Shown here in pieces: positions 1 through 11,652 of a stretch of DNA of 64,000 bases. The stretch is from Sipunculus nudus (lineage: Eukaryota; Annelida; Sipuncula; Golfingiida; Sipunculidae): NCBI GenBank assembly GCA_026874595.1, contig CM049315.1, positions 6,012,664-6,076,663 of the forward strand. The letters are read 5' to 3'. Numbering within the stretch: the first letter of the stretch is position 1; each line of letters starts with the position of its first letter. The notes under the pieces were generated by a model. It worked only from the letters and a program-made list of their open reading frames with translations. It ran no database searches and had not been told where the DNA came from. A program made the position numbers and the translations under genes.

Positions 1-364
1 TATTCACACTACACTCTCATACATAAACGACGGTATTCACAAATACACACGCTCTGTTTCAAAATGGTATATGATCATTTGAATTAAAAATATATCATGA
101 GGATCGATATTACCTCCAAAATTTAATGGATATTCTTTGGATATTATACTAACCCTAACCCACAGTTTCACCAAAATCCGCTTGATCAATGTTTTTTTTT
201 AATATAGATAGACCAACCAACGAACCAAGAGAAACAGTAACTTCGCCGGAAGAAAAAAAACCAAGTTATATCGATGTATTATCACAAATAGAGAGTAATA
301 AACTGGTTTATTAACATTTATTTCACATATATACACATAGTTAAAATAACTAATCTAGGCATTC
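1..364. other. AT-rich non-coding stretch
   Basis: No open frame, RNA gene or recognisable repeat is visible. Two CTAACC units near 148 are too short to count as a telomeric tract. Confidence 0.5.
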
Positions 365-560
365 CATGGCTCAGACGATGGCGTTCGGTAGTGTCAGGAC
401 GAGGAGGAAACCGGGGAAAACCACCGGCCGTGGACCGTCCACTACAACCCACTCTCATATCCACGCCAGGATCGAACCCGGGTCGCCAGCGGAGAGAGCC
501 GAGCGTTTTACCCCTCGACTGTTCTCTGGGTGTATTCCACCAGTGTCACTTCAGTAAAGT
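365..560 (-). mobile_element. tRNA-derived SINE
   Basis: Read on the minus strand, this block carries a tRNA-like head: GGGGTAAAACGCTCGGCTC in the D-arm position, followed about 30 bases later by a good RNA polymerase III B box, GGTTCGATCC. Downstream is a GC-rich body containing GGTGGTTTTCCCCGG and then GTTTCCTCCTCGTCCTGA, which resembles the conserved central part seen in several animal SINEs. The two short open frames across it have no coding features. A SINE with a tRNA-type promoter is the best reading. The 3' end and target duplications could not be defined. Confidence 0.55.
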
Positions 561-564
561 GAAG

Positions 565-1602
565 CCTGCTTGAGGACATCGCCTGAAGATATGTTCTCCT
601 AAAATAAATAACTGTGGTGAATACATCGCATGTTGGCCTTTGTTAATCAGTGTACGTAGATTCTTCTGTTTGTTCAATTCTTGTTTACATTCTGGTGTAT
701 GTTCCTCGAATGTTGTTACAGCATATTTACCCTCTGTACTCGTGTTGGGATCTTTTCGGTACTTTACTTGTATGCAAATATGTCTTTGATTTGAAGACCG
801 CTAAGAGGTCAAGGGTCAAGTAAATGCACCATGTAACCTGTAAGTGTTTGTCCTGCTACTGGCCACATTATGTTTATAGGGTGTAACTATATTGCCATGG
901 AAACAACCTCCAAACAAAGTCTGTATAATCCGCTTACGTTGTAAAAGTTACAAATCTGCTTCCGTGGCATTAAGAGATGGAACTCCTTGGGCATTGCTGT
1001 ATCATGAAGGGCTTTTGATGATATGAATACTGATATTCACCGGATACAATATATTAAATTCGGAATTAACCATGATTGTCTTGGTGATTATTCTGTTGAA
1101 TTTAGTTTATTTTCTTAATTTCGCACACTGCATGTTAATTATACGTTAATGTCTCATGCGATGTGTGAATATATTTTTTAATTAAAATATTGCTTCATGG
1201 AGTATTCTACATGTCATATATTGCAAATATTATTCAAATCAAAGTTTCTGGCCGGTGGTAATTGTTAATATTTTTGGTTTTGCAATGTTAACATATTGCC
1301 ATATTCAAGGTCCGTGAGACTGACTTGGTTCCATTTACCTGGGTACAGGCAAGGAGGAAGCTTAAGCTTACTGATACCAGTTGTGTTCACCTTTGCTGTA
1401 AACTCAGGGATTTACAACAGCAAAATATAACAGACAAGTGAACTAAATTAAGGTATATGACGCAACCAAACTTCCACATCACTACAGCTATGCACAGTGT
1501 ATTAACATTAACAGTATATAGTGTTACGGAACCTAATTTAAACAGATCATGTATGCGTGATGAACATAAAGTTTGTCAAGTAGATAAAAAAAAATCAGAT
1601 TC
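565..1602. other. Non-coding stretch, nothing recognised
   Basis: AT-rich sequence without a supported gene. Short open frames here show no family resemblance, splice context or codon structure. Confidence 0.5.
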
Positions 1603-2188
1603 TGTAACACTAGGCAGCGTGAAATGTCTAGGGGAATGAATAAAGATGTCAGTGGTTTTTTGTTGACAAATAACTATAATTTATTCTTAAAACAACCCTA
1701 ACATTACAATACACTAAATCAATACAATTACACAGTATAACAACAATATAACAACAAATCAATACAATCACACGGTAAAATAAACAAAGTGCACAATCCC
1801 TGAATACCACCACTGTCACAGCGATATGTCCTTTAAAATGTATAAGCCGGACGAACAGTTCACACAAATTCTCTCTGAGAATAACAGTCCAATGTAAAGC
1901 TCCTGTAACAATCCCGAAAGTAAACTGAAGACTAAATAAGATTCAGTCACAAATCCAGAAGAAAATCTGAAGAAAATCTGTAATTGCCGCACTTCCAATA
2001 ACTGACATACACGCTTCTGTGTCCGCTGGAATATTCTCTCACCTATCTATCGGCTCTAAAAACACAGCCCCTATTTATAACCTTTCATCCGAAAACTCTC
2101 GAAAATTCCCTTTCACGAACAATTGTAAAGAACAATACACGTGCACAGACTAGAACATTCGAGACAGGCACGGCAGCGAGCTGTTACA
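1603..2188 (-). mobile_element. Solo LTR of a retrotransposon
   Basis: On the minus strand the segment starts TGTAACAGC and ends GTGTTACA, the TG...CA ends with short inverted termini expected of an LTR. It contains a TATA box (TATAAATAGGGG, 2079-2072) and, about 390 bases downstream, an AATAAA signal (1685-1680), in the order of promoter then polyadenylation site. No primer-binding site lies beyond one end and no polypurine tract lies before the other. No internal domain is present either, so it is read as a solo LTR. A clean 4-6 bp target duplication was not found, so the exact borders could be off by a few bases. A Ty3/Gypsy-type origin is likely but unproven. Confidence 0.6.
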
Positions 2189-2940
2189 CTCCGCGAGAGT
2201 TCAACCAGTACTGATTTAACTGAGAGTGCAACACCCGGCCAGGCGAGGCCGCTACAACACGAGTTAGGCCCGTGTCACACAATAAAAAAGACATCTGTAA
2301 CAATAGATACATAAATAAGGAACTCCTCGGCCGAATCCGTTGGCTTCTAGCCTCGGATGTATTTAGGGGCCACCATGGAAGTATTCCGGCAAGGTCAAGG
2401 CCATGGCAGGTCAACCGCACATCTGTGCGTATTTTGTCAATCCATCTGTGCGATACTGTCAATCCTCACACATTCTACCTTTTAATCTCTAACACAACAC
2501 CGATCCATGAAACAGAAGTGGAAATCCCCTATATGCCGAACTGGATCGCTCGAGGATACAGTTCACGCAAGGAAGTCAGCCCCAGGTGAGCGATGTATGA
2601 TGCATTTGTTATAAACTGAACTTTCTAGTTAAATTACTGTCGGAACCTAGTAATAATTAATGTTAAGCAACATATCAGCCTATATAATACACATTGTTAT
2701 GGCAAATCAATCTAGTCTTTGTGGAAACTGTAATCTTTTTTATAGACGAGTTAGTAGAAATGGCAACCCGGTGGATTTCCGGGTTATGTTGGTGCATAAA
2801 CACCTAATCCGAACGATGCTATCCGAACGAAAAAAAAATAGAACATGTTCGCATCGGACAAGAAGGGCTTCTTTTTACTTTCAACACAAAAGAGCTGAAA
2901 CATGCATTATCACGTTTGCATTTGAAGGTTACATATATTG
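2189..2940. other. Non-coding stretch with CCGAACGA motifs
   Basis: A 105-codon open frame at 2272-2589 shows no recognisable domain. Around 2805-2830 the motif ATCCGAACGA occurs twice. Inverted counterparts (TTCGTTCGGACG, twice) lie near 3395-3435, which suggests an old inverted-repeat element spanning roughly 2760-3460 with a younger GGGGCGTC element nested inside it. Confidence 0.3.
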
Positions 2941-3185
2941 CAGGGGCGTCAATAAAGGAGGATGGGGGGTATATCCCCCCCCCACCCACTTTTTGGCGGC
3001 GGCGAAGGCGGGGGGGGGGGGGGTAATCATTGTAATCATCCCCACATCCCCCTGCTATTCAGAGAATGAAATTTAAATATTTATGATGATATTTATATAT
3101 AACAATTGAAACATTTAAAAAATTAGAATTATAAACTTTGGTTCAATTTATGAGTTGACTATAAAATATTATATCTAAACACAGG
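2941..3185 (+). mobile_element. GGGGCGTC-ended MITE, copy 1
   Basis: It begins CAGGGGCGTCAATA, then carries G-runs and C-runs around CCCCACTTTTTGGC, then CTATTCAGAGAATGAAATTT. An AT-rich tail follows that matches the copy at 44763-44970 (shared TTGGTTCAATTTATGAGTT). No coding capacity is seen. It is a short, non-autonomous DNA element or its remnant. Confidence 0.55.
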
Positions 3186-4914
3186 CGCTTGAATCCCTTT
3201 TTATAATAAAGTCTTCATATCTCCAATATTCTTATAGATACTACGACGAAATCAGGTCAAACGGCCCAATAGTAAAGCGGCAATACCGTGTTATCACTTG
3301 TAATACGACAAGGTAGGCAACTCAGGCAAAACCTTTCGACGATGGCCATTCCAGATCGGTCACCAACATTAAATGATTTTATTTTTTCGTTCGTACAGCA
3401 AATATTCGTTCGGACGTAAAATTCGTTCGGACGCATCCGGTGTGAAACCGCCTTTAAGCTGTTAAAACACCACACACATTACGCTCCCGAGGCAGCGGAA
3501 ATCTTACGCTTCTAAAGAAGCAACTGATTTTCACGCTGCCAGCTTTGACCGTTTATGATATATTTAAACTCCAGATGGCGGTTCGTTGTCCGGTGAAAAA
3601 CACGTGCGTATGATGTGACAAGCAGCCAACCAGATGCCAAGAAACAAACACTCGACAGGCATCCTGGCTCCGCCCATAGCTGCGCGTCAAGCGCCGTTTG
3701 AAGACATTTAACGGTCGAATTTTAATTTCTTCCTCTGCATTTTCGTATCATCTGTGTTAGCGTAGTCATGTATCTGTTGTCTGCAGAACTGAAACCAGCC
3801 AGCGTGTGTGCAAGCAGCCCTTGTTGTTACGTTTCGTCTGAATTACGGCTCACGGACCGGGCATCCAATGTGCCCAAGGCCCTAAGCAAACCATGTCTGT
3901 GGCATTTCTCTCCGAGCCTGTGGCCTGTTCAGACCATTACCGGGACGATTAGCTGTCACTCAAAATGAAATGAACATGATTGGCTCCGTGTATTCATCGC
4001 TTGGCCGTGTCTTCCAGCACAAGGTCTCATCTGATTGGACAAAAATACAGTGCTCCCCTCTGGTGTTGCAATTCAGGATACGAGGTCATAACAAACAGCG
4101 CTTACCATAAAAGCAGTAGGACTATAGTTAAAGCGTTGTGTAAAGAGCGTACACACACATTGGATGCGACACTTATTTAACTAAATGCAGATTCAAGGTT
4201 AAAGATTCATTTTATTACAAATGCAATGAATACTTAAACATCATACGCCAATCCGACTTCACGGAATAATTCATATATCTGGATTTTGGAAAATGTTGCT
4301 TCCAATGTATGAGTTATTCTACTATTTACTGTAAATGTTCACCGAAAGAGCCAAATGGATAGCTCCGTATATGGGAAATTAGGGTACAGGCATGAAAAGA
4401 GATATGAGAGTATACAAAGCTTCTATTTGTCTGACAATGGATATATTATAATGCAGAGTAAATGACCTGTGAAAATTTATTTTACACCAGGGGATCGCCC
4501 TGGGTAAGGGGCAGAGTATCAGGTCGTATATAACACATCTTCCCCCATGAATGGCATCATTCAGGACAACTTGGATAAGCATATGATTTTCAAAAATCGT
4601 CTCCACGCATTCTACAGACTTTACCCCTGTAAAAGCATGCAAGGCATATATTGCTCTCTTGCCATTGCCAGGTGGATGGCCAAGATCATGTATCATGGAG
4701 ATCCAGGAATTTGTTGTTACAACAGGTTTTTATAACATCCCTTATTGTTATAAGCATTATATTGGGGGCAGCGCATGCGCTGTCTCTGATACCCTGCATT
4801 GTAATAACATTTGTGGTAACAGATAAATAACAACAGCAACAACAGATAAATATAAGCCTTTGTTCTTATACCTTTAAGATTAATTATTTACAGCAAAGTT
4901 TAAATGAATGTCTC
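3186..4914. other. Non-coding stretch, nothing firm
   Basis: Short open frames on both strands (for example 3768-3968 and 4379-4696) have no family resemblance or splice context. The TTCGTTCGGACG pair near 3395-3435 is described with the preceding stretch. Confidence 0.4.
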
Positions 4915-5300
4915 TGACTGAACCATTCACTACGCTTCGGCCTTTAGAAATCATCTCGGCAAATTCAAAACAAAAGGCCTCACTCACACCTCCTGGGGGG
5001 TTTTCCGGTGCTGGCGGTATGCGGAACAGGGTTTAATATAAAAATTTTACAAAGCACACATGTTGAAATACGTTTATTACTCTACATTATGTCATGAAAC
5101 ATTCACCACTATAAAGTTATGACACTTTTTATATCTTTGTTCTGTTCCGTAAATAAGGCCCATGTTACGTTCCGATCCGTGTTTAAGGCCAGCCCCGGAA
5201 GACCCCCCCCCCCCCCCAGGACGTGTGAGTGAGGCCTTTCTTTTGACTTTGCCGAACTGATTTCAAATGGCCGAAGCGTAGTGAATGTGACTGAACAACA
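4915..5300. mobile_element. Foldback MITE with long inverted arms
   Basis: The left arm (about 4915-5035) and right arm (about 5155-5300) are imperfect reverse complements over more than 100 bases. Both read ATTCACTACGCTTCGGCC, then TCGGCAAA, then AGGCCTCACTCACAC, a G-run and TTCCGG. About 120 AT-rich bases separate them. There is no open frame, so this is a non-autonomous foldback or MITE-type element. A poly-C run of about 15 bases sits in the right arm. Confidence 0.7.
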
Positions 5301-6062
5301 GGTATGCTTGGCTATGGTCCTTTTTATTTAAAAAAAAGATAAATAATGTATGACAGGATATGTTAATAACCTATTGGTTTAAGTAATATATATAAAATAT
5401 TTAGCGTAAGGGCATTATTAATTATATCCAGAATTAAAATAATAATTGACCACTGCTACGTTGATTGCGTTATACGAATTATTGGACTTTGAGTGGATTT
5501 GATTTCGAATTCGAATTTGGTCAGAGACTTAAAAGAATCCTTTGATAATAAAAGTTTTCATCAAATGATTAGGAACAACATCAGGTACAAAATTAATTTG
5601 AATTCTGCTATGTTTATCGCACTCTTATATTGATTAGATCGCATTTTTAAGACTCCAAAGAAATAGCTACATAATACTCTCGAGTAATTTAAAATAGTAT
5701 TGAAAATGTAATACTTTAGCATAATAAAAAAGCAAGCTTTACCGAGATATCAAAATTGCACTTCATTCGGAAATAACAGTTTCACTGACAAGTTCTGGAT
5801 CACAACAGGTCAACGTATCAAGTTACACGTTTCTTGTATAGAAAAAGAGGTAGTCAGTACAATAATTGTAAACGAACGGTAATATGATCCCAGTAACAAT
5901 TTTTTTTTGGTAATATGATCCCAGTAACAAAAAAAAATTTGGGTCTATTAAACACAGATCACGGACTTGGAGGATAGTCTCTTATGGGGTATATTTATGG
6001 TCATAAATTGGTAGCATGTATGATAATGACTTGGTGAGCGAACGGAATTAATCCTAGAATCT

Positions 6063-6065
<3 letters not shown>
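5301..6065. other. AT-rich non-coding stretch with a short direct repeat
   Basis: No gene is seen. A 22-base sequence beginning GGTAATATGATCCCAG is repeated directly at about 5878 and 5909 with a poly-T tract between the copies. Confidence 0.5.

Positions 6066-6132
<67 letters not shown>
6066..6132. repeat. (TA)n microsatellite
   Basis: An uninterrupted TA tract of about 66 bases. It sits about 55 bases downstream of the ankyrin-gene stop codon, so it may lie within that gene's 3' UTR. Confidence 0.95.
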
Positions 6133-6139
<7 letters not shown>

Positions 6140-6186
6140 TGTGTATCCATACATATGTTAAATACATAATATATTGTTCAGGTATA

Positions 6187-8553
6187 TTATAAATCCGTGC
6201 TAGCGCCATGAGATAGCAGATAATCAGATATATTTCTGTAGTCTAATTTCAGGGACGTTCGTAGCGGAGTATCGCCGTCTTTTCCTATTGCATTAATGTC
6301 TGCCTTCCTTTTGACCAACAGTTTCACGACATCAGCGTGCCCATTTCTGGTAGCCAAGTTGATAGGAGCATCTCCTTCGTGATTTGGCCAGTTGATGTCA
6401 CTTCCGCCCTGTGCCAACGCCGCCACGACTTCCACGTGACCGAGAAAAGCTGCAAGATGTAAGCTTGTCCAGCCGTCCTGTCCTTCTAGGTCAGCGTACA
6501 TGCCATGTTTGATAAACACCTCAACAACGTCTCTAAACCCTTGTTTGGCTGCACTGTGTAATCCAGTGTTTTCATCAGGCCCACGTTTATTAGCGTATGC
6601 TCCGTGTTCTAGAAGAACGTTAACTGCTTCGTGGTGTCCAAACCGAGCAGCCATCAGTAACGGTGTCACGGAGGCATCGTTCTCCACATCGACGGTGGCG
6701 CCACTGGTACATAAAAGTTGAACTACATGTGCATGGCCCCACCGCGCTGCCGTGTGCAGACAGGTTTCACCAGAACCACTTCTCTGGTTAATGTTACAAC
6801 CTGCTTGGAGCAGCGCTGAAACAATTGCGAAGTCCCCTTTCTCACATGCCGCATGGAGTGGGGTCCAACCGGCCACAGTCTGTGCATTCAAGTCGACGTT
6901 TTTCCTTATAAGGAAATTAATGGCGGCCTCCTGACATGCAAACGCTGCAATGTACACGCACGTGACGTTGTCGTCTGCCCTCTGGTCAAGGTCAGCTCCA
7001 GCGTCCGCTAGCAACTCCATTATAGGAAGGTGCCCAGATTCCGACGCCGCGTGAATGGGAGCCCAATTGCGATCTTCGCACATGTTGAAATCGGCACCAT
7101 AGTTTAGCAGAAGCTCTAGGACTTTCTTATGGCCGTTCTTGGCGGCGAAGAACATTGCGGTGAAGCCATCAAACGTTTGCTGGTTTACTTCACATCCCGC
7201 GAGTTTGAGAGGAACCATAATGTCACGGTTGCCATACTGAGCAGCAACGTGGAAGGGGGTGCGTCCACTTCGGTCTTGGAGGGTGGGCAGGATTCCTTCA
7301 AGCGTAATCAGAAACTGGGCCATCCGCATGTGTCCTTCCTTAGCAACCAAGTGTAAGGCTGTGCTGCCACAATCGTCCTGCATATTTAAGTCGGCCCCGG
7401 CGTCTACAAATATCTCCGCGAGCTCCCTGTAATTGTTCTTGGTCACCACCATCAATGGTGTTTCACCAGTGTTCGTCTGCATGTCAATTGGAGCCCCCTT
7501 ATTCAACAAAATATTCACAATATTTTTATGATTGTTCAAGGCTGCGAGGTACAGCGGGGTTTCCCCCAGTGAGTTGACTGCGTCAATTGTGCTGCCGGCA
7601 TTTAACAAAACTTTGACCACTTCAGTTCGTCCTCTTTGGCATGCTACATGCAGGGGGAGCCACCCGTCCCTTGTAGCAGTCTCGATATCAGCCGCGTTGG
7701 AGAATAAAACTTTGACAATGTCTACATGGCCATTTTGGGCCGCTAAATACACGGCCGTCGCCCCAAGCTTTGTCTGTATGTTGACATAAGCATTAGTTTT
7801 GAGTAGGATTTCTATGACATTTTTATGATTGTTGGCAGCAGCAGCATGGATTGGCGCCCATCCCTGTTTTTGTCTGAGCGTAACCGCCTCCATTTTATAA
7901 GACAACAAGTCAACTATACCTGCATGACCATTTTGTGCAGCAATAAACATCGGTGTTGCGCCATGGTCATTTTGTTGATTTATATCCATCCTTGTACGAG
8001 GAGGAACGGTCATCAGAGCCTCAAAGATATCTTTTTTGCCGTTGTAAGCGGCCAGATGGTATGCTCCCCAGCCCTCTGGTCCTTGAGCGTTTACATCGGC
8101 CCTGTTCTTCACGAGCAACTTAACAATTTCCAAGTTCTCTTTCCTGACAGCGACTTGAAGTGCCGTCCAACCTGACCGATTCCGATAATCGAGGTTAATT
8201 TTAGAGCTCATTAGACATCGTACCATCTCTAAATGTCCCTGTCGGACCGCTGCGTGGAGACTGATCCAGCCGTTCCCGTCCGTCCAGTGTATGGGCACGC
8301 CACCGTTTATCAGCAGACGCATCAAATCTGTGTGGCCAAAGTCAGCGATAGACGTAACCACAGTGAATCCGTCTGGTCCGGTAATTGTACACAATTTGAT
8401 GATATCGTTGGCATAGCGGTTGACGTACCGACGGAGTTTCTTTGCGTCATTTTGTCTCACGGCGTCCAACATTTTCTCCTGCGCTTTTTGTACATCTTCA
8501 TCTGTTTGCAGTGTTCTCGCCAGGAGGCGTTGCCGTGATCGCCCAAGTGCCAT
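6187..8553 (-). CDS. Multi-ankyrin-repeat protein, 788 aa, single exon
   Basis: The product is almost entirely ankyrin repeats. After about 59 basic or helical residues with no recognised domain, I count 22 consecutive repeats of about 33 residues. They keep the family signature G-x-TPLHxAA-x-GH-x-x-(I/V)V-x-x-LL-x-x-GA-x-(I/V)N (for example GWTPLHAACEKGD, GETPLYLAALNNHKN, GWTSLHLAAFLGH). The last repeat ends at the stop, so no C-terminal effector domain follows. The whole frame is one exon. The start is the first ATG, with TAAAATGG context and a possible 3' splice site (GGCAG) 5 bases upstream, which would leave only 5' UTR introns. Ankyrin arrays are protein-binding scaffolds, so the product is probably cytoplasmic or membrane-associated. 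No signal peptide or membrane segment is visible. No AATAAA was seen downstream before the (TA)n tract. A retrocopy origin is possible, but the frame is intact. Confidence 0.93.
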   Translation of the reverse strand: MALGRSRQRLLARTLQTDEDVQKAQEKMLDAVRQNDAKKLRRYVNRYANDIIKLCTITGPDGFTVVTSIADFGHTDLMRLLINGGVPIHWTDGNGWISLHAAVRQGHLEMVRCLMSSKINLDYRNRSGWTALQVAVRKENLEIVKLLVKNRADVNAQGPEGWGAYHLAAYNGKKDIFEALMTVPPRTRMDINQQNDHGATPMFIAAQNGHAGIVDLLSYKMEAVTLRQKQGWAPIHAAAANNHKNVIEILLKTNAYVNIQTKLGATAVYLAAQNGHVDIVKVLFSNAADIETATRDGWLPLHVACQRGRTEVVKVLLNAGSTIDAVNSLGETPLYLAALNNHKNIVNILLNKGAPIDMQTNTGETPLMVVTKNNYRELAEIFVDAGADLNMQDDCGSTALHLVAKEGHMRMAQFLITLEGILPTLQDRSGRTPFHVAAQYGNRDIMVPLKLAGCEVNQQTFDGFTAMFFAAKNGHKKVLELLLNYGADFNMCEDRNWAPIHAASESGHLPIMELLADAGADLDQRADDNVTCVYIAAFACQEAAINFLIRKNVDLNAQTVAGWTPLHAACEKGDFAIVSALLQAGCNINQRSGSGETCLHTAARWGHAHVVQLLCTSGATVDVENDASVTPLLMAARFGHHEAVNVLLEHGAYANKRGPDENTGLHSAAKQGFRDVVEVFIKHGMYADLEGQDGWTSLHLAAFLGHVEVVAALAQGGSDINWPNHEGDAPINLATRNGHADVVKLLVKRKADINAIGKDGDTPLRTSLKLDYRNISDYLLSHGASTDL

Positions 8554-9126
8554 TTTATCTGCCTTTCAATTGATGTAAACTGCAACAACAAATAATTTAT
8601 AAAAACATGATCATTTCTGAACATCGTTGTGGTATAAATAAACTGATTGTGAAAGTAATAAGGCTTACATTTACAAAAAAATTAACTGCAGTATTCCTAC
8701 GTTAGAAAAAACATGTTTCTTAAAAGTGTCAGAATATAAAGTCTTATATATTTCACGACTGACTGTAGGCCTTTCGAAAAGTCTTTAGGAGAGATCCCCT
8801 GCTGTTTTATTCTGAATGCAGTTGTATAAAAAATTAATGGCGCCGACAGTATAAAATAACAATATTAAGTTACCAATAACATCTAAAGCAGCGATTCTTT
8901 TTATAAATCTGTTATTTGTATGACGTTACACCCCAGCTAACTCCAACTGGCCAAACATTGTAATCCACCATGTCAACACATTTAATCCGGATGATTTGTA
9001 TCGTAGGCTGTGAAACAGAACAACAGGAATCGATCGCTCATATAATAGCAGTATAACAGGTGGTGTATGATATAGCTTGCCTACCTGTGTTAGTAATTAT
9101 AGAGAACATTTTTGTATTTCTTGTAG
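8554..9126. other. Upstream region of the ankyrin gene
   Basis: AT-rich sequence. No TATA box could be assigned with confidence, and no repeat family was recognised. Confidence 0.4.
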
Positions 9127-9291
9127 CATTTCTTCTGTCCCCGTACTGTGTCCAAGGGAAACCGGTCCAGTGTGCCCTCCTGTACACAAGCGATATGTGT
9201 ACGAGAGGAGCTATGTTATTAAGAAATCTCTGAAAGCCCTCGTGCGTCTAAATGGTAGCCGTCACTACCTACACCTCACCAAAAACCCCAG
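9127..9291 (+). CDS. Orphan candidate exon
   Basis: A 165-base open stretch lies between a good 3' splice site (pyrimidine-rich TTTTTGTATTTCTTGTAG) and a plausible 5' splice site (CCCCAG then GTATTT). It would encode a basic, tyrosine-rich segment including VLCPRETGPVCPPVHKRY and KKSLKALVRLNGSRHYLH. The length is an exact multiple of three, so it could be included without shifting a frame. No partner exons were identified in the window and I do not recognise a family. It may be a real exon of an unseen gene, a gene fragment or chance. Confidence 0.25.
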
Positions 9292-10144
9292 GTATTTACA
9301 TTTTTACACACCGATCGACAACGCTTATTAGGGATTTATTTATTCCCAGTAAACAGTTCACTGGGGCCAATATTTAAGCACTTTAGCTTGACTTGTTATG
9401 TTTACGCGCGGATGACCCTTCAGTCTCATACAACAACTGATGATCGTCAGGTAGGATCGGGAGGTCTCACCCGTACAGCGCCATGACACGTGTACTTAGT
9501 GAGTTTGGATAGACGCTACTACTGAAAGCTATTATAGACAGTCGTGGAAATGGTCTGCTTACAGAGAGACCAGCCGAGTAAATATTGATTCGCCATAGCC
9601 AAGGAAGCTATGTGAGCATAGGCTTCGGGACCAAGGTGCGGGGACGTCCCCTTTACTTTTTGACCCGGGAAGGGGGGGGGGGGGGCTAAAATGAATTGGA
9701 TCATGGCGGACAAGAATAACAGGTAGCCATAAATGAGAGGTAGTCGCTACAATACATGTAATATTGTTTTAGCACTAGATGTGGATATAAGGAGATCTTA
9801 CACTGATTTTCTATCTCAAAATAAAAGGCGTACTTAGAAGTCTAATGACAGATCCATGGATCAAGAAAGTCATAAATGTTTGCACCTGAAGAGCTCGTTT
9901 TGAGAGTGGTGTCTGCAAGAGGTGTCGGCACCAATAAATACCCCATAAAAGATAATCACAACCTCTTGCAGTAGCTGGTCGTTGTTTTGGTTGGGAAACT
10001 ATCGCTGTACAAAGCAATTAAAATGCATAAGTATATTCATACATTATAATTTACTAGATGGTTTAATTTGCCGAGAGATCGCTTGAAAGGCCTCCACCTC
10101 CATACGGGGGAGGGGGAGGGGGGGGGGGGGAACGCATGGCAAAA
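9292..10144. other. Non-coding stretch
   Basis: Contains a poly-G run near 9669-9684. No supported gene or repeat family. Confidence 0.4.
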
Positions 10145-10680
10145 TTATTGCCTCCTCCAAGAGGGTGTGAGTTGATTCCCGTTCGTGTTTGTGTTTGTGT
10201 GTTTGATCACAGCATATTCGGAATCTCCTAACATTACAGGGCATTTCTATAGAATGTGCTAATGAAGAATCGATTTTGGAACGTCTTCAAGTTATATACA
10301 CAAATGTCCAGTCGTTTATGCACGAATGAACCTGGATATATGTGCCGAATAAGTGAATATCCACATGGCGGAGGCTTGTATTCCTTGAAATACAGAGTCT
10401 TCATGCGTGTGTATGTGTGTGTATTTTTCGTAATATAACTCATGTAATCATGAACGGAATCTCATAGAATGTTCATTGCATTTCTGAAATGGACCAAGGA
10501 AAAATCTATCGGCCGAACAAGGGATTGCAAACACGAATTTGAGGAATTTTCCACAAATGAACCTGGGAGTATGGGCTTTTTTGGAGCCTCCCACTTTAAG
10601 CGGAGGCGGAGCCTTGCGTTTCATAGAATGCAGATGGTTTTCACACTGAAATGCAAACACGTTTGAATGCATCACACCGT
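10145..10680 (-). mobile_element. Dispersed GAATGCA/GGCGGAGG repeat, two truncated copies
   Basis: Two minus-oriented fragments of the family best seen at 15290-15640 and 18590-18935. The first (about 10145-10400) has the GT-rich tract, AATGAAGAATCGATT, CACGAATGAACCTGG and CCACATGGCGGAGGC. The second (about 10460-10680) has CTGAAATGGACCAAGG, CACAAATGAACCTGGGAGTA and GGCGGAG. No coding capacity is seen. Confidence 0.5.
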
Positions 10681-11574
10681 AATGGAAGTAGGCCCTACTC
10701 ACTCCTGGCTTTGTTTAATGTAGTTATCATCATCTTAGTTTTTGTAAGCATACAGGCGTTTTCCGTTTGAAACCCACGACAACGTAAGGATTTCTACGGA
10801 TGGATTTGGTCAGCATCCCTGGGTTCACTTGAAAGAGCAGAGGAACCGCACTGTCCCCCAGGGACCATTCGAATTTGATGGTGATCTTGGTTATCTCCAT
10901 ACTCCAACAAATTTTCATCAAAATCAATTCGAAATGTTTTGAATAAGTTCTTAACATACAAACCAAACAAGTTTGAATATAAAAGCTCGCTACCTTGCGG
11001 AGGTAAATTAAGTGATTTACTAAACATGCAGTCGCAATGCGGCTTTCTTGATCGTATCGTGTCATGACAGAGCGCATGATAACAAATTGACCAGGTTTAA
11101 TCATAGAGATAAAATAAGTTCAGCTCGACTGAGACAGATGGCAATCAATTGTCTTCCGCAAAGTACCAGTGGGTGTTCTAAAATCTGGCTACTTTCTTGG
11201 TATTCATGGATGACAGTGTCAAGGTAAATTATTTTAGTGATCATGTGTATGCAGGATGGCCAGTAGCGTCAATTTATCTTCAAGGACGGAGGGATATGAC
11301 ACGCTTGGGACAAATTTTTTGGGACAACTTTAAACATGGCGCACAAGTCAGGCGTACCAAACGCTTCGCTAGAAAAGCATGCTTCACTAGCGAGACAGTT
11401 CGGTCCGCTTTTATGTCACCCCCTAACACACCCCTTCTTAAAAGCGGTCTGCTATCTAAACAAGACTAATTATCCCAGGAGTAACACTTTGGTGAGATTA
11501 TTCCCTGGGCCACAAAGTTTTACCGTCACTATGGACGAGTCCCAATTTTGTTACGAAATCTAAATGCTCAGGGG
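10681..11574. other. Non-coding stretch with a stray SINE A-box
   Basis: No supported gene. Near 11355-11385 the minus strand reads AGCGAAGCGTTTGGTACGCC, nearly the same as the A-box region of the tRNA-like unit at 11575-11652. A second, more decayed copy of that SINE may lie here. Confidence 0.35.
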
Positions 11575-11652
11575 AAAACATTGGGCCGACCCGGGCTTAG
11601 AACCCATGTCGGTGGCGCAAATCCGGCGTACCAACCGCTTCGCTGTTTTGAC
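11575..11652 (-). mobile_element. tRNA-like SINE head or tRNA pseudogene
   Basis: On the minus strand the sequence has an A-box-like AGCGAAGCGGTTGGTACGCC, then, about 30 bases later, a B-box-like GGTTCTAAGCCCGGG. This spacing fits a tRNA-type internal promoter. A folded acceptor stem could not be confirmed, so a tRNA-derived SINE head is more likely than a functional tRNA. Confidence 0.45.

Noticed and set aside
148-162. CTAACCCTAACCC telomere-like sequence
   Set aside because: Only about two units, as expected by chance.
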